DNA of 64,000 nucleotides from Dolichospermum compactum NIES-806 (lineage in GTDB: Bacteria; Cyanobacteriota; Cyanobacteriia; Cyanobacteriales; Nostocaceae): the NCBI RefSeq assembly GCF_002368115.1, contig NZ_AP018316.1:3780651-3844650 (forward strand), written 5' to 3'. The notes beneath the pieces were generated by a model, which worked only from the letters and a program-made list of their open reading frames with translations, was not told the DNA's origin and made no database searches. Positions within the stretch are counted from its first letter, which is position 1, and each line of letters starts with the position of its first letter. The position numbers and the translations under genes are program-made. Shown here one piece after another: positions 26,472 through 35,478 of this stretch.

Positions 26472-27845
26472 ATGAATTCTCTTCCAGTTGACATAGTTGA
26501 ACCACTGGATATTCAGACTTCCAATCTCGACTCTTCACTAATTAAACAGTTTCCTAAGCAATTTACTAAAAATGATATTCGTACCAGTTTACAAGCTTCT
26601 ACGGCAGATGCTATTTTTGCATCTATTTTTTCTTTGAGTACGGGAGGAATTTTAGTCAGTAATTTGTTAGTCGAGTTGGGGGCTACTCCCGTGATATTTG
26701 GAATGTTATCGTCAATTCCCATGCTGGTAAATTTTGTTCAACCTGTGGGTGCTTACATTTCCGAACAGACTACCAGTAGATTCAAGTATTCTCTATTAAC
26801 TTTTGGAACTTCTCGTTTATTATGGCTAATTCTGGTAATTGGTATTTTTGCTAATAATTCCAGTGTCCTAAATTCCCAACAGTTGGTAGTATTAACACTG
26901 TCAATTGTTCTTTTTAGTCATCTTTTAGGAGGATTAGGAAGTGCATCTTGGCTAAGTTGGTTAGCAATTATTGTTCCCCGCAGGTTACGAGGGAGATATT
27001 TTGGGATTCGGAATAGTGCTTGTCATCTGACGAATTTAATATGTATTCCTTTAGCGGGATTGATAATATCACATTGGTATGGTGGAACTATCCAAGGTTA
27101 TGGATTAGTTCTATCTTTAGGGACTATTTGCGGAATTATTAGTTTGTTTTGCCAGTATTTCCAAGCAGATGTCAATCCGCAATTACAAAATCAGTATAGT
27201 TTGCATGGTTGTGAAAATCCTCCTGAAGATATTTACAAAGAAGAAACTAATTGGATTACTATTATTGGGCAGAACTCTAAATTCTTACTATTTCTACTTT
27301 ATTTCAGTATTTGGATGTTGGCTGTGCATTTGAGCGCACCTTTTTTCAACTTCTATTTATTAGATACTTTAGATTTAGATGTGACTTTAGTAACTATTTA
27401 TAACAGTCTTCAGACTGGGGCAAATCTGTTAGTGTTGATTTTGTGGGGAAAATTAGCTGATAGAATTGGTAATCGTCCCATTCTCGTCTGTGTTGGCGTT
27501 TTAGTCGCAATTACACCATTATTATGGTTAGGAATTGGTAATCATCAACTTGATTCTTGGCTATGGTTGCCGCTTTTGCATATTTTTACTGGTATCACTT
27601 GGGCAGGAGTTGATTTGTGTAGCACTAATATGTATTTAGGAATTGCTCCTGCGAAGAATAAATCTATCTATTTTGCCATTGTTGCGGCTGTCGGGGGTGT
27701 AAGTGGAGCTTTAGGAACAACAATCGGCGGTTTTATTGCCCAAAGTCCTAATTTTGGCGGTTTATTAGGCTTATTTGCTCTCTCTAGCCTGTGCCGACTA
27801 TTAGGGCTACTTCCCCTGATTTTTGTCCAAGAACCGGGCAAGTAG
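26472..27845 (+). CDS. Major facilitator superfamily transporter
   Basis: 457 residues with twelve predicted membrane helices after a soluble N-terminus of about 40 residues. MFS features include the helix 2-3 loop (SEQTTSRFKYSLL), RLRGRYFGIRNSACHLTNL after helix 4, and GKLADRIGNRPILVCVGVL as the second copy of the GxLaDrxGrk signature. The substrate is not apparent. A tandem GAGCAGG repeat starts right after the stop codon (27846-27876). Confidence 0.9.
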   Translation: MNSLPVDIVEPLDIQTSNLDSSLIKQFPKQFTKNDIRTSLQASTADAIFASIFSLSTGGILVSNLLVELGATPVIFGMLSSIPMLVNFVQPVGAYISEQTTSRFKYSLLTFGTSRLLWLILVIGIFANNSSVLNSQQLVVLTLSIVLFSHLLGGLGSASWLSWLAIIVPRRLRGRYFGIRNSACHLTNLICIPLAGLIISHWYGGTIQGYGLVLSLGTICGIISLFCQYFQADVNPQLQNQYSLHGCENPPEDIYKEETNWITIIGQNSKFLLFLLYFSIWMLAVHLSAPFFNFYLLDTLDLDVTLVTIYNSLQTGANLLVLILWGKLADRIGNRPILVCVGVLVAITPLLWLGIGNHQLDSWLWLPLLHIFTGITWAGVDLCSTNMYLGIAPAKNKSIYFAIVAAVGGVSGALGTTIGGFIAQSPNFGGLLGLFALSSLCRLLGLLPLIFVQEPGK

Positions 27846-27961
27846 GGGAGCAGGGAGCAGGGAGCAGGGAGCAGGGATAAACATTTTACCAATGTCAAAT
27901 TCGCCATTTCCTAGTCACTCTTAACTGTCCCCGTGGCGTAGCACCTGTAACCTGTAACCTG

Positions 27962-28915
27962 TTACTCAACGGTAGCGGAACTCAATTTCATTGTTTCCCA
28001 CAAAACCATGTTTGGTGTTGTTGTGGGGATTGGTTGATGGAGGGCAATTAGTTGTGCCAAGGTAGTTTTTAATTGTGTGCGGGGGACGATATCATCAACA
28101 AATCCATGTTTTAGTAAGTCCTCGGCGGTTTGGAAATCTTCTGGTAGTTTTTCTCTGAGGGTTTGTTCAATTACCCGTCTGCCGGCAAAACCAATTGTTG
28201 CTTTGGGTTCAGCGATGATGAGATCACCCAACATGGCGAAACTGGCGGTAACACCTCCGGTAGTGGGGTTGGTTAAAATGGGAATATATAATAGTTTGGA
28301 GTCTCGGTGACGTTGGAGGGCGGCGGATATTTTTGCCATTTGCATTAAGGAGAGCATTCCTTCCTGCATTCTTGCCCCGCCTGATGTGCAAATGATGACT
28401 ACAGGATAACGGCGTTGGGTGGCTTGTTCAATCATGCGGGTGAGTTTTTCACCGACGACGGAACCCATGCTTCCACCCATGAACCGGAAGTCCATGACTC
28501 CTAATGCTATGGGTAAGGTGTTAATTTGACCTAATCCAGTTTTGACAGCATCTACAAGTCCTAGTTTTTCTTGTGTTTCTCGTAAGCGATCACTATAGGG
28601 TTTGCGATCGCGGAATTGCAAGGGATCAGTAGGGCGTAAATGTTCATCTAATGGTTTCCAGGTATTAGCATCAATTAATTGGCGAATCCGTTCATCACTA
28701 TCAACTCGATTATGATGACCACAATCAACGCAAACCATTTGATTAGCTCTTAAATCTTTTGTATAGCTAAGAACACCACACTTAGGGCATTTATGCCATA
28801 AACCATCAGCAATTTCCCGTTCTTGGCGTTCTGAGTTGGGACTTCCTGATTTACGCCGATTTGCGAACCAATCAAATAGAGACTTTAAACCGCGTGATTC
28901 TTCGTTGTTTGCCAT
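27962..28915 (-). CDS. accD: Acetyl-CoA carboxylase carboxyltransferase subunit beta
   Basis: 317 residues. The N-terminal zinc finger HKCPKCGVLSYTKDL with MVCVDCGHHNRVD gives four Cys. The crotonase-like carboxyltransferase core shows VKTGLGQINTLPIALGVMDF, FMGGSMGSVVGEKL, TSGGARMQEGMLSLMQMAK and FAGRRVIEQTL. With AccA it transfers CO2 from carboxybiotin to acetyl-CoA to form malonyl-CoA for fatty-acid synthesis in the cytoplasm. No other acc gene is in the window, as is usual for cyanobacteria. Confidence 0.98.
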   Translation of the reverse strand: MANNEESRGLKSLFDWFANRRKSGSPNSERQEREIADGLWHKCPKCGVLSYTKDLRANQMVCVDCGHHNRVDSDERIRQLIDANTWKPLDEHLRPTDPLQFRDRKPYSDRLRETQEKLGLVDAVKTGLGQINTLPIALGVMDFRFMGGSMGSVVGEKLTRMIEQATQRRYPVVIICTSGGARMQEGMLSLMQMAKISAALQRHRDSKLLYIPILTNPTTGGVTASFAMLGDLIIAEPKATIGFAGRRVIEQTLREKLPEDFQTAEDLLKHGFVDDIVPRTQLKTTLAQLIALHQPIPTTTPNMVLWETMKLSSATVE

Positions 28916-28929
28916 TTTTATCTTATGTA

Positions 28930-29096
28930 ATTAGGTATTAGGTCAAAATCAGAACTATGATTTGGGTAATTAAATGTCTGAACTATGATTTGGGTGATTG
29001 TTTTGATTGGGATGATTGATTTGATTTATGGGACTGTTTTTATGTGGATGATTATGTCATTCATAAAAATCATCAAAATCATAGTTCCGACTTAGA
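28930..29096. repeat. Inverted dispersed repeat (AACTATGATTT type)
   Basis: GAACTATGATTTGGGT occurs twice in direct orientation (about 28950 and 28979), and its complement AAATCATAGTTCCGAC ends the block near 29090, so the region can fold into a large hairpin. It lies upstream of accD. No gene is seen. Confidence 0.65.
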
Positions 29097-29205
29097 TATT
29101 ACCAACATCTCAAATCTCAATGGGGTAATAGCAGCTACAGTCAGGGGGGATACAGGTTTGGGTTGATAAAACCATAAGCATGAAAAAAAGATTTAAAAAA
29201 TGATG

Positions 29206-29568
29206 TTAATATCCAGGCAAAAATAATCTCATATAGTGGGACAAAATAGTTTCACCACCAAAAACAGTGATGACTGCACCTAACGCCAGGAATGGTCCAA
29301 AAGGCATTTTTTGTCCCATTTGGTGACGGGAGAGGATAATTGCGCCCCCACCGATGAATACGCCCAAAATGCAGGATATAAAACCTGCTAGGAGTAAATA
29401 ACGCCATCCTAACCATGCTCCCATCATAGCAGCTAATTTAGCGTCACCTGCACCCATGACCGTTTTGCCAAAAGCCATAGAACCTAAAAGGGCGATCGCA
29501 TCAAACAGCCATAAACCTAGAACAGCACAAACAATGATACTTGCTGGAATATAAATCAAAATGTCCAT
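29206..29568 (-). CDS. Short prepilin-peptidase (A24) protein, probably truncated
   Basis: 120 residues where full PilD enzymes have about 260. It contains LWLFDAIALLGSMAFG, then GAGDAKLAAMMGAWLGWRYL, the GxGDxK motif with the second catalytic Asp, and a C-terminal MGQKMPFGPFLALGAV. The N-terminal methyltransferase part with its Cys motif is absent. The first Asp motif may survive as MDILIYIP (D at residue 2), but the spacing to GxGDxK is about 40 instead of about 65 residues. It is likely a decayed pilD copy, less likely a minimal peptidase. Membrane helices are evident. Confidence 0.7.
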   Translation of the reverse strand: MDILIYIPASIIVCAVLGLWLFDAIALLGSMAFGKTVMGAGDAKLAAMMGAWLGWRYLLLAGFISCILGVFIGGGAIILSRHQMGQKMPFGPFLALGAVITVFGGETILSHYMRLFLPGY

Positions 29569-29594
29569 ATTGTTATTTGTCAGTTGCTAGTTGA

Positions 29595-29855
29595 CTAATA
29601 CATATAGGACTCAATTTGATTTAACGGGACAAAGCATTCCTGTGGTAATAGCACTGGGTAATGAGTAAAAATCACCTTACCCCGATGAGTTACCCGACTA
29701 ATTGCTACCCCTGTAGCTTTTCCTACTATTTCTGGATGGACTTCACAGTAGGTATAGTAAATATGACTAGCGGCTCTAATTACAGTAGGATCAATCAAAG
29801 ACGGGTGCTTTTTTGGTGAGGTAAAGTTTGCTTGTTCTTGTTGTAAAGCGTACAC
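29595..29855 (-). CDS. Small hypothetical protein
   Basis: 86 residues from a GTG start at 29855. The middle reads IDPTVIRAASHIYYTYCEVH, then GVAISRVTHRGKVIFTHYPV and PQECFVPLNQIESYMY. It looks like a folded soluble protein without membrane segments. I do not recognise it. It lies 27 bp upstream of the short prepilin-peptidase gene on the same strand, so they may be co-transcribed. Confidence 0.55.
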   Translation of the reverse strand: MYALQQEQANFTSPKKHPSLIDPTVIRAASHIYYTYCEVHPEIVGKATGVAISRVTHRGKVIFTHYPVLLPQECFVPLNQIESYMY

Positions 29856-29940
29856 TATTTGCTTTTATGTAAGTTATAGATTTGCTCTTAGTTTATCTGA
29901 AAATTTTCACAATAAATGCTAAAATTTCCAGATTTATATT

Positions 29941-31035
29941 TTAATGTGATTTTAGTTCGAGAATTTCCATGAGTGCTTCACCCATAGCTTGACAACCGAC
30001 TAGTTTCATTCCTGGGGACATAATATCTCCTGTGCGATAACCTTGTTGTAAAACTTGTAACACACTATTTTCAATTAAGTCTGCTGCTTCTGGTTGGTTG
30101 AAAGCATAACGCAACATCATAGCGGCACTTAAAACCTGTGCTAAAGGGTTGGCTTTATCTAGTCCGGCAATATCTGGGGCTGAACCGTGAACGGGTTCAT
30201 AGACACCGGGACCATCAGCACCCAAACTGGCAGAAGGTAACATTCCTATACTACCAGTTAACATTGCTGCTGCATCGGAGAGAATGTCACCAAATAAGTT
30301 GCCTGTGACAATTGTATCAAACTGTTTGGGAGCGCGAACTAATTGCATGGCAGCGTTATCCACATATAAATGAGATAATTCCACATCAGTATACTCTAAG
30401 GAAAGTTGAGTGATGCGATCGCGCCACAATTGAGATACTTCTAACACATTGGCTTTATCCACAGAACAGAGTTTACCACCCCGTTTCCGCGCCGTTTCAA
30501 AAGCCACGCGACCAATCCGTTCAATTTCCGATTCTGTGTAAACCATCGTATTTACACCGCGTTTTTCTCCGGTTTCGGTAGTAAAAATGCCTTTGGGTTT
30601 ACCAAAATAAATTCCGCCGGTGAGTTCCCGCACCACCATAATATCTACACCTTCTACAACTTCCCGTTTCAAGGTAGAAGCGTCAATTAATTGGGGAAGA
30701 ATTTTGGCAGGCCGTAAATTAGCAAACAGTTCCAAGCCAGCCCGCAACCCTAATAAACCTGCTTCTGGGCGTAAATTCGAGGGCAGAGAATCCCATTTAT
30801 AACCACCAATAGCAGCCAGGAGGACGGAATCACTATTGCGGCACATATCTAGGGTGACAGCAGGTAAAGGTTCGCCGTTTTCGTCAATAGCAGCGCCACC
30901 AATTAAGGCTGTAGAAAATTCAAAGCTAAGATCAAATCGTTTCCCTACGACTTTTAGCACGTCCACCGCTACGGACATAATTTCAGGACCAATGCCATCG
31001 CCAGGAAGTAAGGTAATGCGGTAGTTTTGAGTCAT
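29941..31035 (-). CDS. leuB: 3-isopropylmalate dehydrogenase
   Basis: 364 residues from the ATG at 31035; the in-frame TTG two codons earlier was rejected. Motifs: ITLLPGDGIGPEIM, GLLGLRAGLELFANLRPAKI, VVRELTGGIYFGKPKG, SVDKANVLEVSQLWR, VDNAAMQLVRAPKQFDTIVT, NLFGDILSDAAAMLTGSIGM and EPVHGSAPDIAGLDKANPLA. These give the isopropylmalate site, the metal-binding Asp residues and NAD+ binding. The enzyme oxidises and decarboxylates 3-isopropylmalate in leucine synthesis in the cytoplasm. The gene stands alone. Confidence 0.98.
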   Translation of the reverse strand: MTQNYRITLLPGDGIGPEIMSVAVDVLKVVGKRFDLSFEFSTALIGGAAIDENGEPLPAVTLDMCRNSDSVLLAAIGGYKWDSLPSNLRPEAGLLGLRAGLELFANLRPAKILPQLIDASTLKREVVEGVDIMVVRELTGGIYFGKPKGIFTTETGEKRGVNTMVYTESEIERIGRVAFETARKRGGKLCSVDKANVLEVSQLWRDRITQLSLEYTDVELSHLYVDNAAMQLVRAPKQFDTIVTGNLFGDILSDAAAMLTGSIGMLPSASLGADGPGVYEPVHGSAPDIAGLDKANPLAQVLSAAMMLRYAFNQPEAADLIENSVLQVLQQGYRTGDIMSPGMKLVGCQAMGEALMEILELKSH

Positions 31036-31165
31036 AGTCAAGTTTTGCTGGGTAAATGTTTAAATGTTCGCAGATAGAATATCATACCTAGCAATCGTGC
31101 CAAATGGCGTGGTTAATTTTATTGGTAATTGGTAATTATAAAAACTATTCCCCAGTCTCTAGTCC

Positions 31166-31390
31166 CTAAATCCCATCAATTTCAATTAATTTTTGTCGAG
31201 ATGTTGTCCCAGATTTAATTGAGATAGAGAATTGAGGAACATCAAACTTTTTAGCTAATAGTTTAATTAACTCTTCATTAGCTTTACCATCTACAGGTGG
31301 TGATTTGAGATGTACAGTTAAACTACCATCTGCTAATTCCTCAATCTTTTGTTGTTTGGAGTTGGGTTTAACTTTGACTCTTTTTTGCAT
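31166..31390 (-). CDS. DUF167 (YggU) family protein
   Basis: 74 residues. The family pattern RVKVKPNSKQQKI, LTVHLKSPPVDGKANEELIK, FDVPQFSISIKSGTTSRQK is complete. The function of DUF167 proteins is unknown. Its start lies inside the end of the DUF2809 gene (23-bp overlap), so the two are translationally linked. Confidence 0.9.
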   Translation of the reverse strand: MQKRVKVKPNSKQQKIEELADGSLTVHLKSPPVDGKANEELIKLLAKKFDVPQFSISIKSGTTSRQKLIEIDGI

Positions 31391-31784
31391 GATCTATTCT
31401 CCAGAGTTTTTCTAACCACAACCAGCCCAAAATAGAACCTAACAGATAATGAGGAAAATCCCACCAAGGGAAAGTAGTCCCCAATAATAACTTACCTATT
31501 AAGGTAGCACGAATCGCTTCTAATAATGGTGGATGCCAAAGTTGTAAAAATTCGACGATGCAGGTCAGAATAAACACCCAGATAGGAATTTGGATAACGG
31601 CTTTTTTACTTCTGAAAAACCCAAAAGCAAATAAACACCAAAATATTTCATAAAATATCGCTGCACCATAATTATTTAACCATTCATGTCCAATTCCTGG
31701 ATAATATTTAAAGAAAAAACCCATCGCTATAACGATGAGTGTAGAAATGATAATTAATTTGCTTTGTTGACGGTTATAAAGCAT
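31368..31784 (-). CDS. DUF2809 family membrane protein
   Basis: 138 residues with four membrane segments. The sequence KYYPGIGHEWLNNYGAAIFY, CIVEFLQLWHPPLLEAIRAT and LLLGTTFPWWDFPHYLLGSI matches DUF2809 (YjgA-like), of unknown function. It precedes and overlaps the DUF167 gene by 23 bp. Confidence 0.9.
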   Translation of the reverse strand: MLYNRQQSKLIIISTLIVIAMGFFFKYYPGIGHEWLNNYGAAIFYEIFWCLFAFGFFRSKKAVIQIPIWVFILTCIVEFLQLWHPPLLEAIRATLIGKLLLGTTFPWWDFPHYLLGSILGWLWLEKLWRIDHAKKSQS

Positions 31785-31821
31785 TTTTTATAAGTAGGTA
31801 ATCAGCTATTTGTAGCAAAAT

Positions 31822-32199
31822 TCACCCAATACCCAACATTCTATTTACTTGTGGTAATGCTAAAGGTTTCCGTTCAATATTTTGGAAACATTCTATTTTT
31901 TGAAGTTGTATACAAGCAGTTTGGAAATTACTGATTTTTAATAAAACAATATCTTGATAAACTGCATCTTGGGGACTTTTTATCTCCATGATCAAATCTT
32001 GTAATTGATTTTGTCCAATAGCTAAATTCAGATATTTTAAAAATACTTCTCTTTTTTTAGAACGGACACCGACTAAATACCAATTATTAGTGGTTTGTTC
32101 TGATGAATTTGTGTCTTTAGTTCCGATTGGTGGCATGATTGACAGTGTATTTTTCTTAAATTTATTTAAAGAATCTGAACTGTGATTGTTGTAATTCAT
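31822..32199 (-). CDS. Hypothetical, NusG N-terminal-like
   Basis: 125 residues. After a polar N-terminus of about 35 residues comes NNWYLVGVRSKKREVFLKYL, then IVLLKISNFQTACIQLQKIE and ALPQVNRMLG. The WY-V-V-S-K-E-FLKYL layout recalls the NGN domain of NusG-like proteins, but KOW is absent and the match is loose. It sits 12 bp downstream of the M20 amidohydrolase gene, so they are probably one transcript. Confidence 0.6.
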   Translation of the reverse strand: MNYNNHSSDSLNKFKKNTLSIMPPIGTKDTNSSEQTTNNWYLVGVRSKKREVFLKYLNLAIGQNQLQDLIMEIKSPQDAVYQDIVLLKISNFQTACIQLQKIECFQNIERKPLALPQVNRMLGIG

Positions 32200-32211
32200 T
32201 AATCACCCCAA

Positions 32212-33399
32212 TTATAGTCCTGAATTTAGCCAATATTTATAAGCTGCATAGGCTAATGTGACTACTCCAGTAATAATAGCAGATTCATCAACTTCAAATT
32301 GGGGATGATGCAAGGGATGATTAATTATTCTCTCTTCATAGCCTACACCTAAACGAAACATTGAACCAGGGGCGTGTTCTAAATAAACAGAAAAATCTTC
32401 TGCACCTAAAGATGGTTCTGGTAAAATTTGTACACAATTATTAGTCCAAGCTTCTTCCGCTGATGATTGTAATAATTGTGTTAGGGCATTATCATTTTGG
32501 ACACTGGGTACACCTCGATGATAGTTAACTTGATATTTTGCATTGTAAGAATTACAAACATTAGCAACTATATTTTCAATCCACTGTGGTAGTTTGTCGC
32601 GGGTTTCTGGGTGAAGCGATCGCACTGTTCCCAATAATTGTACTTTATCAGCAATTACATTTGGCGCTCTTCCCCCATTAATTTGTCCAATACTCAACAC
32701 TACAGGACGCAAAGGATTTTGAGTACGGCTAATGGCTTGTTGCAATGATGTAATCACTTGTGCTGCAATCCAGATTGCATCTATGGCTTCATGGGGACGC
32801 GCACCATGTCCAGACTCACCAATAATAATAATTTCTAAATTATCTGCTGCGGCTGTTAACGCACCGTAGCGAATACCAACTGAACCCGCAGGAATCGAAG
32901 GAAAAACGTGCAACCCTAAAATAGCTGCGACATTATTCATTACTCCATCTTTTACCATCCAATTTGCACCCTGGGCAATTTCCTCAGCGGGTTGAAATAA
33001 AAACCGCACCTTTCCACCCAATTCTGGGGCAATTTGGGAAAGTACCATCGCTGTCCCCAAACCTACTGTAGTATGAATATCATGTCCACAAGCGTGCATG
33101 ACTCCTTCAATCCGAGAAGCATATTCTAAACTTGTGCGTTCTTGAATGGGTAAAGCGTCCATGTCAGTGCGAATTGCCAAGATTGTATCACTAGATTGAG
33201 TTCCTTGTAATTCACCAATGACACCTGTTTTACCTATACCTTCTTCTACGTGCAAGCCATTAGCAGATAACACACCTGCAACAAAGGCAGCAGTTTGATA
33301 TTCTTCGCCACTAAGTTCTGGATGTGCGTGAATATGGCGACGGATTTCAACTAAGCGGGATGATATGTTTGTTGTTAAATCTTTGATTCGGTTTAGCAT
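32212..33399 (-). CDS. M20-family amidohydrolase/metallopeptidase
   Basis: 395 residues, the length of IAA-amino-acid hydrolase or N-acyl-amino-acid amidohydrolase types. Motifs: IRRHIHAHPELSGEE, LAIRTDMDALPIQE, GVMHACGHDIHTTVGLG (metal-binding Cys/His), FLFQPAEEIAQGA (catalytic Glu), GLHVFPSIPAG, GESGHGARPHEAIDAI in the dimerisation domain, and SLGAEDFSVYL. It hydrolyses N-acyl or related amides with a dinuclear metal site; substrate unknown. It is the first gene of a pair with the NGN-like hypothetical. Confidence 0.95.
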   Translation of the reverse strand: MLNRIKDLTTNISSRLVEIRRHIHAHPELSGEEYQTAAFVAGVLSANGLHVEEGIGKTGVIGELQGTQSSDTILAIRTDMDALPIQERTSLEYASRIEGVMHACGHDIHTTVGLGTAMVLSQIAPELGGKVRFLFQPAEEIAQGANWMVKDGVMNNVAAILGLHVFPSIPAGSVGIRYGALTAAADNLEIIIIGESGHGARPHEAIDAIWIAAQVITSLQQAISRTQNPLRPVVLSIGQINGGRAPNVIADKVQLLGTVRSLHPETRDKLPQWIENIVANVCNSYNAKYQVNYHRGVPSVQNDNALTQLLQSSAEEAWTNNCVQILPEPSLGAEDFSVYLEHAPGSMFRLGVGYEERIINHPLHHPQFEVDESAIITGVVTLAYAAYKYWLNSGL

Positions 33400-33430
33400 A
33401 GCAATAATTTTAATTCATTCACCTTATATT

Positions 33431-33688
33431 TCAATCTAGAATTTTCACAGATTTAACTGCTATAAGCATTCTGACTAATTTTATCGGCTTACCTGCTAAT
33501 TTTTCAGCATCCAGGAATACACACAAATCGCCATTCTTTAAAATCAAATTCTTGACATTAATATTATCTTGTACTACATATCCTAACTCTATATATGGGT
33601 GCTATAAATTATGAAAGTTAATCTTGCCAATGACTAATCCCCAAAACCAGATAGGATCAAGATAATCGGAATTGATATTTTCAAGCAT
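33431..33688 (-). pseudogene. Small gene interrupted by in-frame amber codon
   Basis: From the ATG at 33688 the frame reads MLENINSDYLDPIWFWGL and VIGKINFHNL, meets TAG at about 33602-33604, and continues without further stops through HPYIELGYVVQDNINVKN, ILKNGDLCVFLDAEKLAG and KPIKLVRMLIAVKSVKILD to TGA at 33431. Without the TAG it would be about 85 residues. A CAG-to-TAG change would explain it. The family is unknown. It overlaps the space between the divergent amidohydrolase and ccsB genes. Confidence 0.5.
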
Positions 33689-33707
33689 CCACTGGAGAGA
33701 AGTGTTT

Positions 33708-34745
33708 ATGAATCTGGTTGTACTCCAGAACTGGCTGGATAATGCCTCTTTTGCTGTCTTATTCTGTACGATGTTGGTTTATTGGGTGGGAGCGGCTTTT
33801 CCGAGTTTGTCGGTGACAGCGGCTTTGGGAACAGCCGGCATGGCGAGCGCTAATTTGTGTATGGCGACTCTATTAGGAGCAAGATGGATCGAAGCGGGTT
33901 ATTTCCCCCTGAGTAATCTCTACGAATCTTTATTTTTCTTGACTTGGGGAATTACTGCTGTCCATTTAATTGCCGAAAATAGCAGTCGTAGCCGTTTGGT
34001 GGGAGTTGTAACTGCACCTGTAGCGATGGGAATTACAGCTTTTGCTACGTTGACCTTACCATCCAATATGCAGGTATCAGAGCCTTTAGTCCCGGCCTTA
34101 AAGTCAAATTGGTTAATGATGCACGTCAGTGTGATGATGTTGAGTTATTCAGCTTTGATGGTGGGTGCATTGTTAGCGATCGCTTTTTTAATTGTGACTC
34201 GCGGGCAAAATATCCAATTACAAGGTAGTTCCGTTGGTAATGGCGGTTATCGGAGTAATGGTTATAAATTACTTAAAGCTGGTGAGTTAGTTACATCCAC
34301 ACCTGGTGTGGAAACTAATGGCTTTTCTCGCGTTGAAAGCAATAACAATGGAAATGGGACTGCGGTTTTAGATTTAGTCACAACTACCCCCATTCAAACT
34401 GCTGAAATCCTCTCACCTCAACGTCTTAATCTAGCTGAAACCCTGGATAATATCAGTTATCGCATCATTGGGTTAGGATTTCCTCTCCTGACAATTGGGA
34501 TTATTGCCGGTGGGGTTTGGGCTAATGAAGCCTGGGGTTCTTATTGGAGTTGGGACCCCAAGGAAACTTGGGCGTTAATTACTTGGTTAGTTTTCGCAGC
34601 TTACCTACATTCTAGAATAACTCGCGGTTGGCAAGGTCGAAAACCGGCAATTTTAGCCGCTGCTGGGTTTGTTGTAGTTTGGATTTGTTACCTGGGAGTG
34701 AATCTTCTGGGTAAGGGTTTACATTCTTACGGTTGGTTTTTGTAA
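33708..34745 (+). CDS. ccsB: Cytochrome c biogenesis protein CcsB/CcsA (system II)
   Basis: 345 residues from the ATG at 33708 (MNLVVLQNWLDNASFAVLF) behind GGAGAGAAG; an earlier in-frame start at 33672 is less likely. The haem-handling motif WGSYWSWDPKETWALITWLV is complete, with flanking His in MMHVSVMMLSYSALM and LHSYGWF. About eight membrane helices are present, with a soluble insert of about 100 residues (approximately 165-255). With its system II partner it delivers haem across the thylakoid or plasma membrane to apocytochromes such as PsbV in this window. Confidence 0.95.
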   Translation: MNLVVLQNWLDNASFAVLFCTMLVYWVGAAFPSLSVTAALGTAGMASANLCMATLLGARWIEAGYFPLSNLYESLFFLTWGITAVHLIAENSSRSRLVGVVTAPVAMGITAFATLTLPSNMQVSEPLVPALKSNWLMMHVSVMMLSYSALMVGALLAIAFLIVTRGQNIQLQGSSVGNGGYRSNGYKLLKAGELVTSTPGVETNGFSRVESNNNGNGTAVLDLVTTTPIQTAEILSPQRLNLAETLDNISYRIIGLGFPLLTIGIIAGGVWANEAWGSYWSWDPKETWALITWLVFAAYLHSRITRGWQGRKPAILAAAGFVVVWICYLGVNLLGKGLHSYGWFL

Positions 34746-34805
34746 GTTCATCTTTAATTTCTCCCCTTTCCTTTGAGAGGGGGAATTTTTTTATTTCACA
34801 ATCCT

Positions 34806-35330
34806 ATGAATTATAAATTATCAGTAATTTTAGTTTTATGTTCAACTCTGTTAACTGGGTGTTTTGGCTACCCGCGCTTACTCAGTTACCCATTTGATTC
34901 CGGGGGAAGGAGTTTAAATAGTTTCTCGTCAGAATTAAATCCGCAAATTTCTGGGAGATATATTGTATTTACGAGCGATCGCCGAGGCAGTCAAGATATA
35001 TATATGTTTGATACAGTGACTCGTAATTTGGTAGACTTACCTGGTTTAAATTCCTTTGATACAATTGCTTCCCATCCTGCGGCTTCTGACAATGGTAAAT
35101 TTATTGTCTTTGCTGCTAGTCGTCAAGGACGAACACAAATTGTTTTTTATGATCGAGATGTCCGTCAATCACGAAATTTAGCAGGTGATATCCAAGGAGA
35201 AGTCCGCAATCCCACAATTAGTGCTGATGGTAGTAGAATCGCCTTTGAGTACAGTAATAATGGACAATGGGATATTTTAGTGTATGACCGATTTGGGCGA
35301 AAATTAAATATTCCCCAAGATCCCAGTTAA
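34806..35330 (+). CDS. TolB-like beta-propeller lipoprotein
   Basis: 174 residues from the ATG at 34806. A lipoprotein signal ends in the lipobox LLTGC (Cys about residue 19). The mature part holds WD40-like/TolB repeats: NPQISGRYIVFTSDRRGSQD, SHPAASDNGKFIVFAASRQG, NPTISADGSRIAFEYSNNGQ. Each has the S-D-R-x-G-x-x-D-I-Y pattern. Such proteins sit in the periplasm on a membrane. With only about three blades it is short for a closed propeller. A GC-rich hairpin (35343-35361) follows. Confidence 0.8.
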   Translation: MNYKLSVILVLCSTLLTGCFGYPRLLSYPFDSGGRSLNSFSSELNPQISGRYIVFTSDRRGSQDIYMFDTVTRNLVDLPGLNSFDTIASHPAASDNGKFIVFAASRQGRTQIVFYDRDVRQSRNLAGDIQGEVRNPTISADGSRIAFEYSNNGQWDILVYDRFGRKLNIPQDPS

Positions 35331-35478
35331 TCGAGGAGGTAGGGGCGCAGGGCTTGCGCCCAATCAGAAGTCAGAAGTCAGGAGTCAGGAGTCAGAAAGA
35401 AGAAAGTAACGAAGGAAAATATTCTTTTGCAACTGACCATTGATCACTGACAACGAACAACTGACTAATGACAACTAA

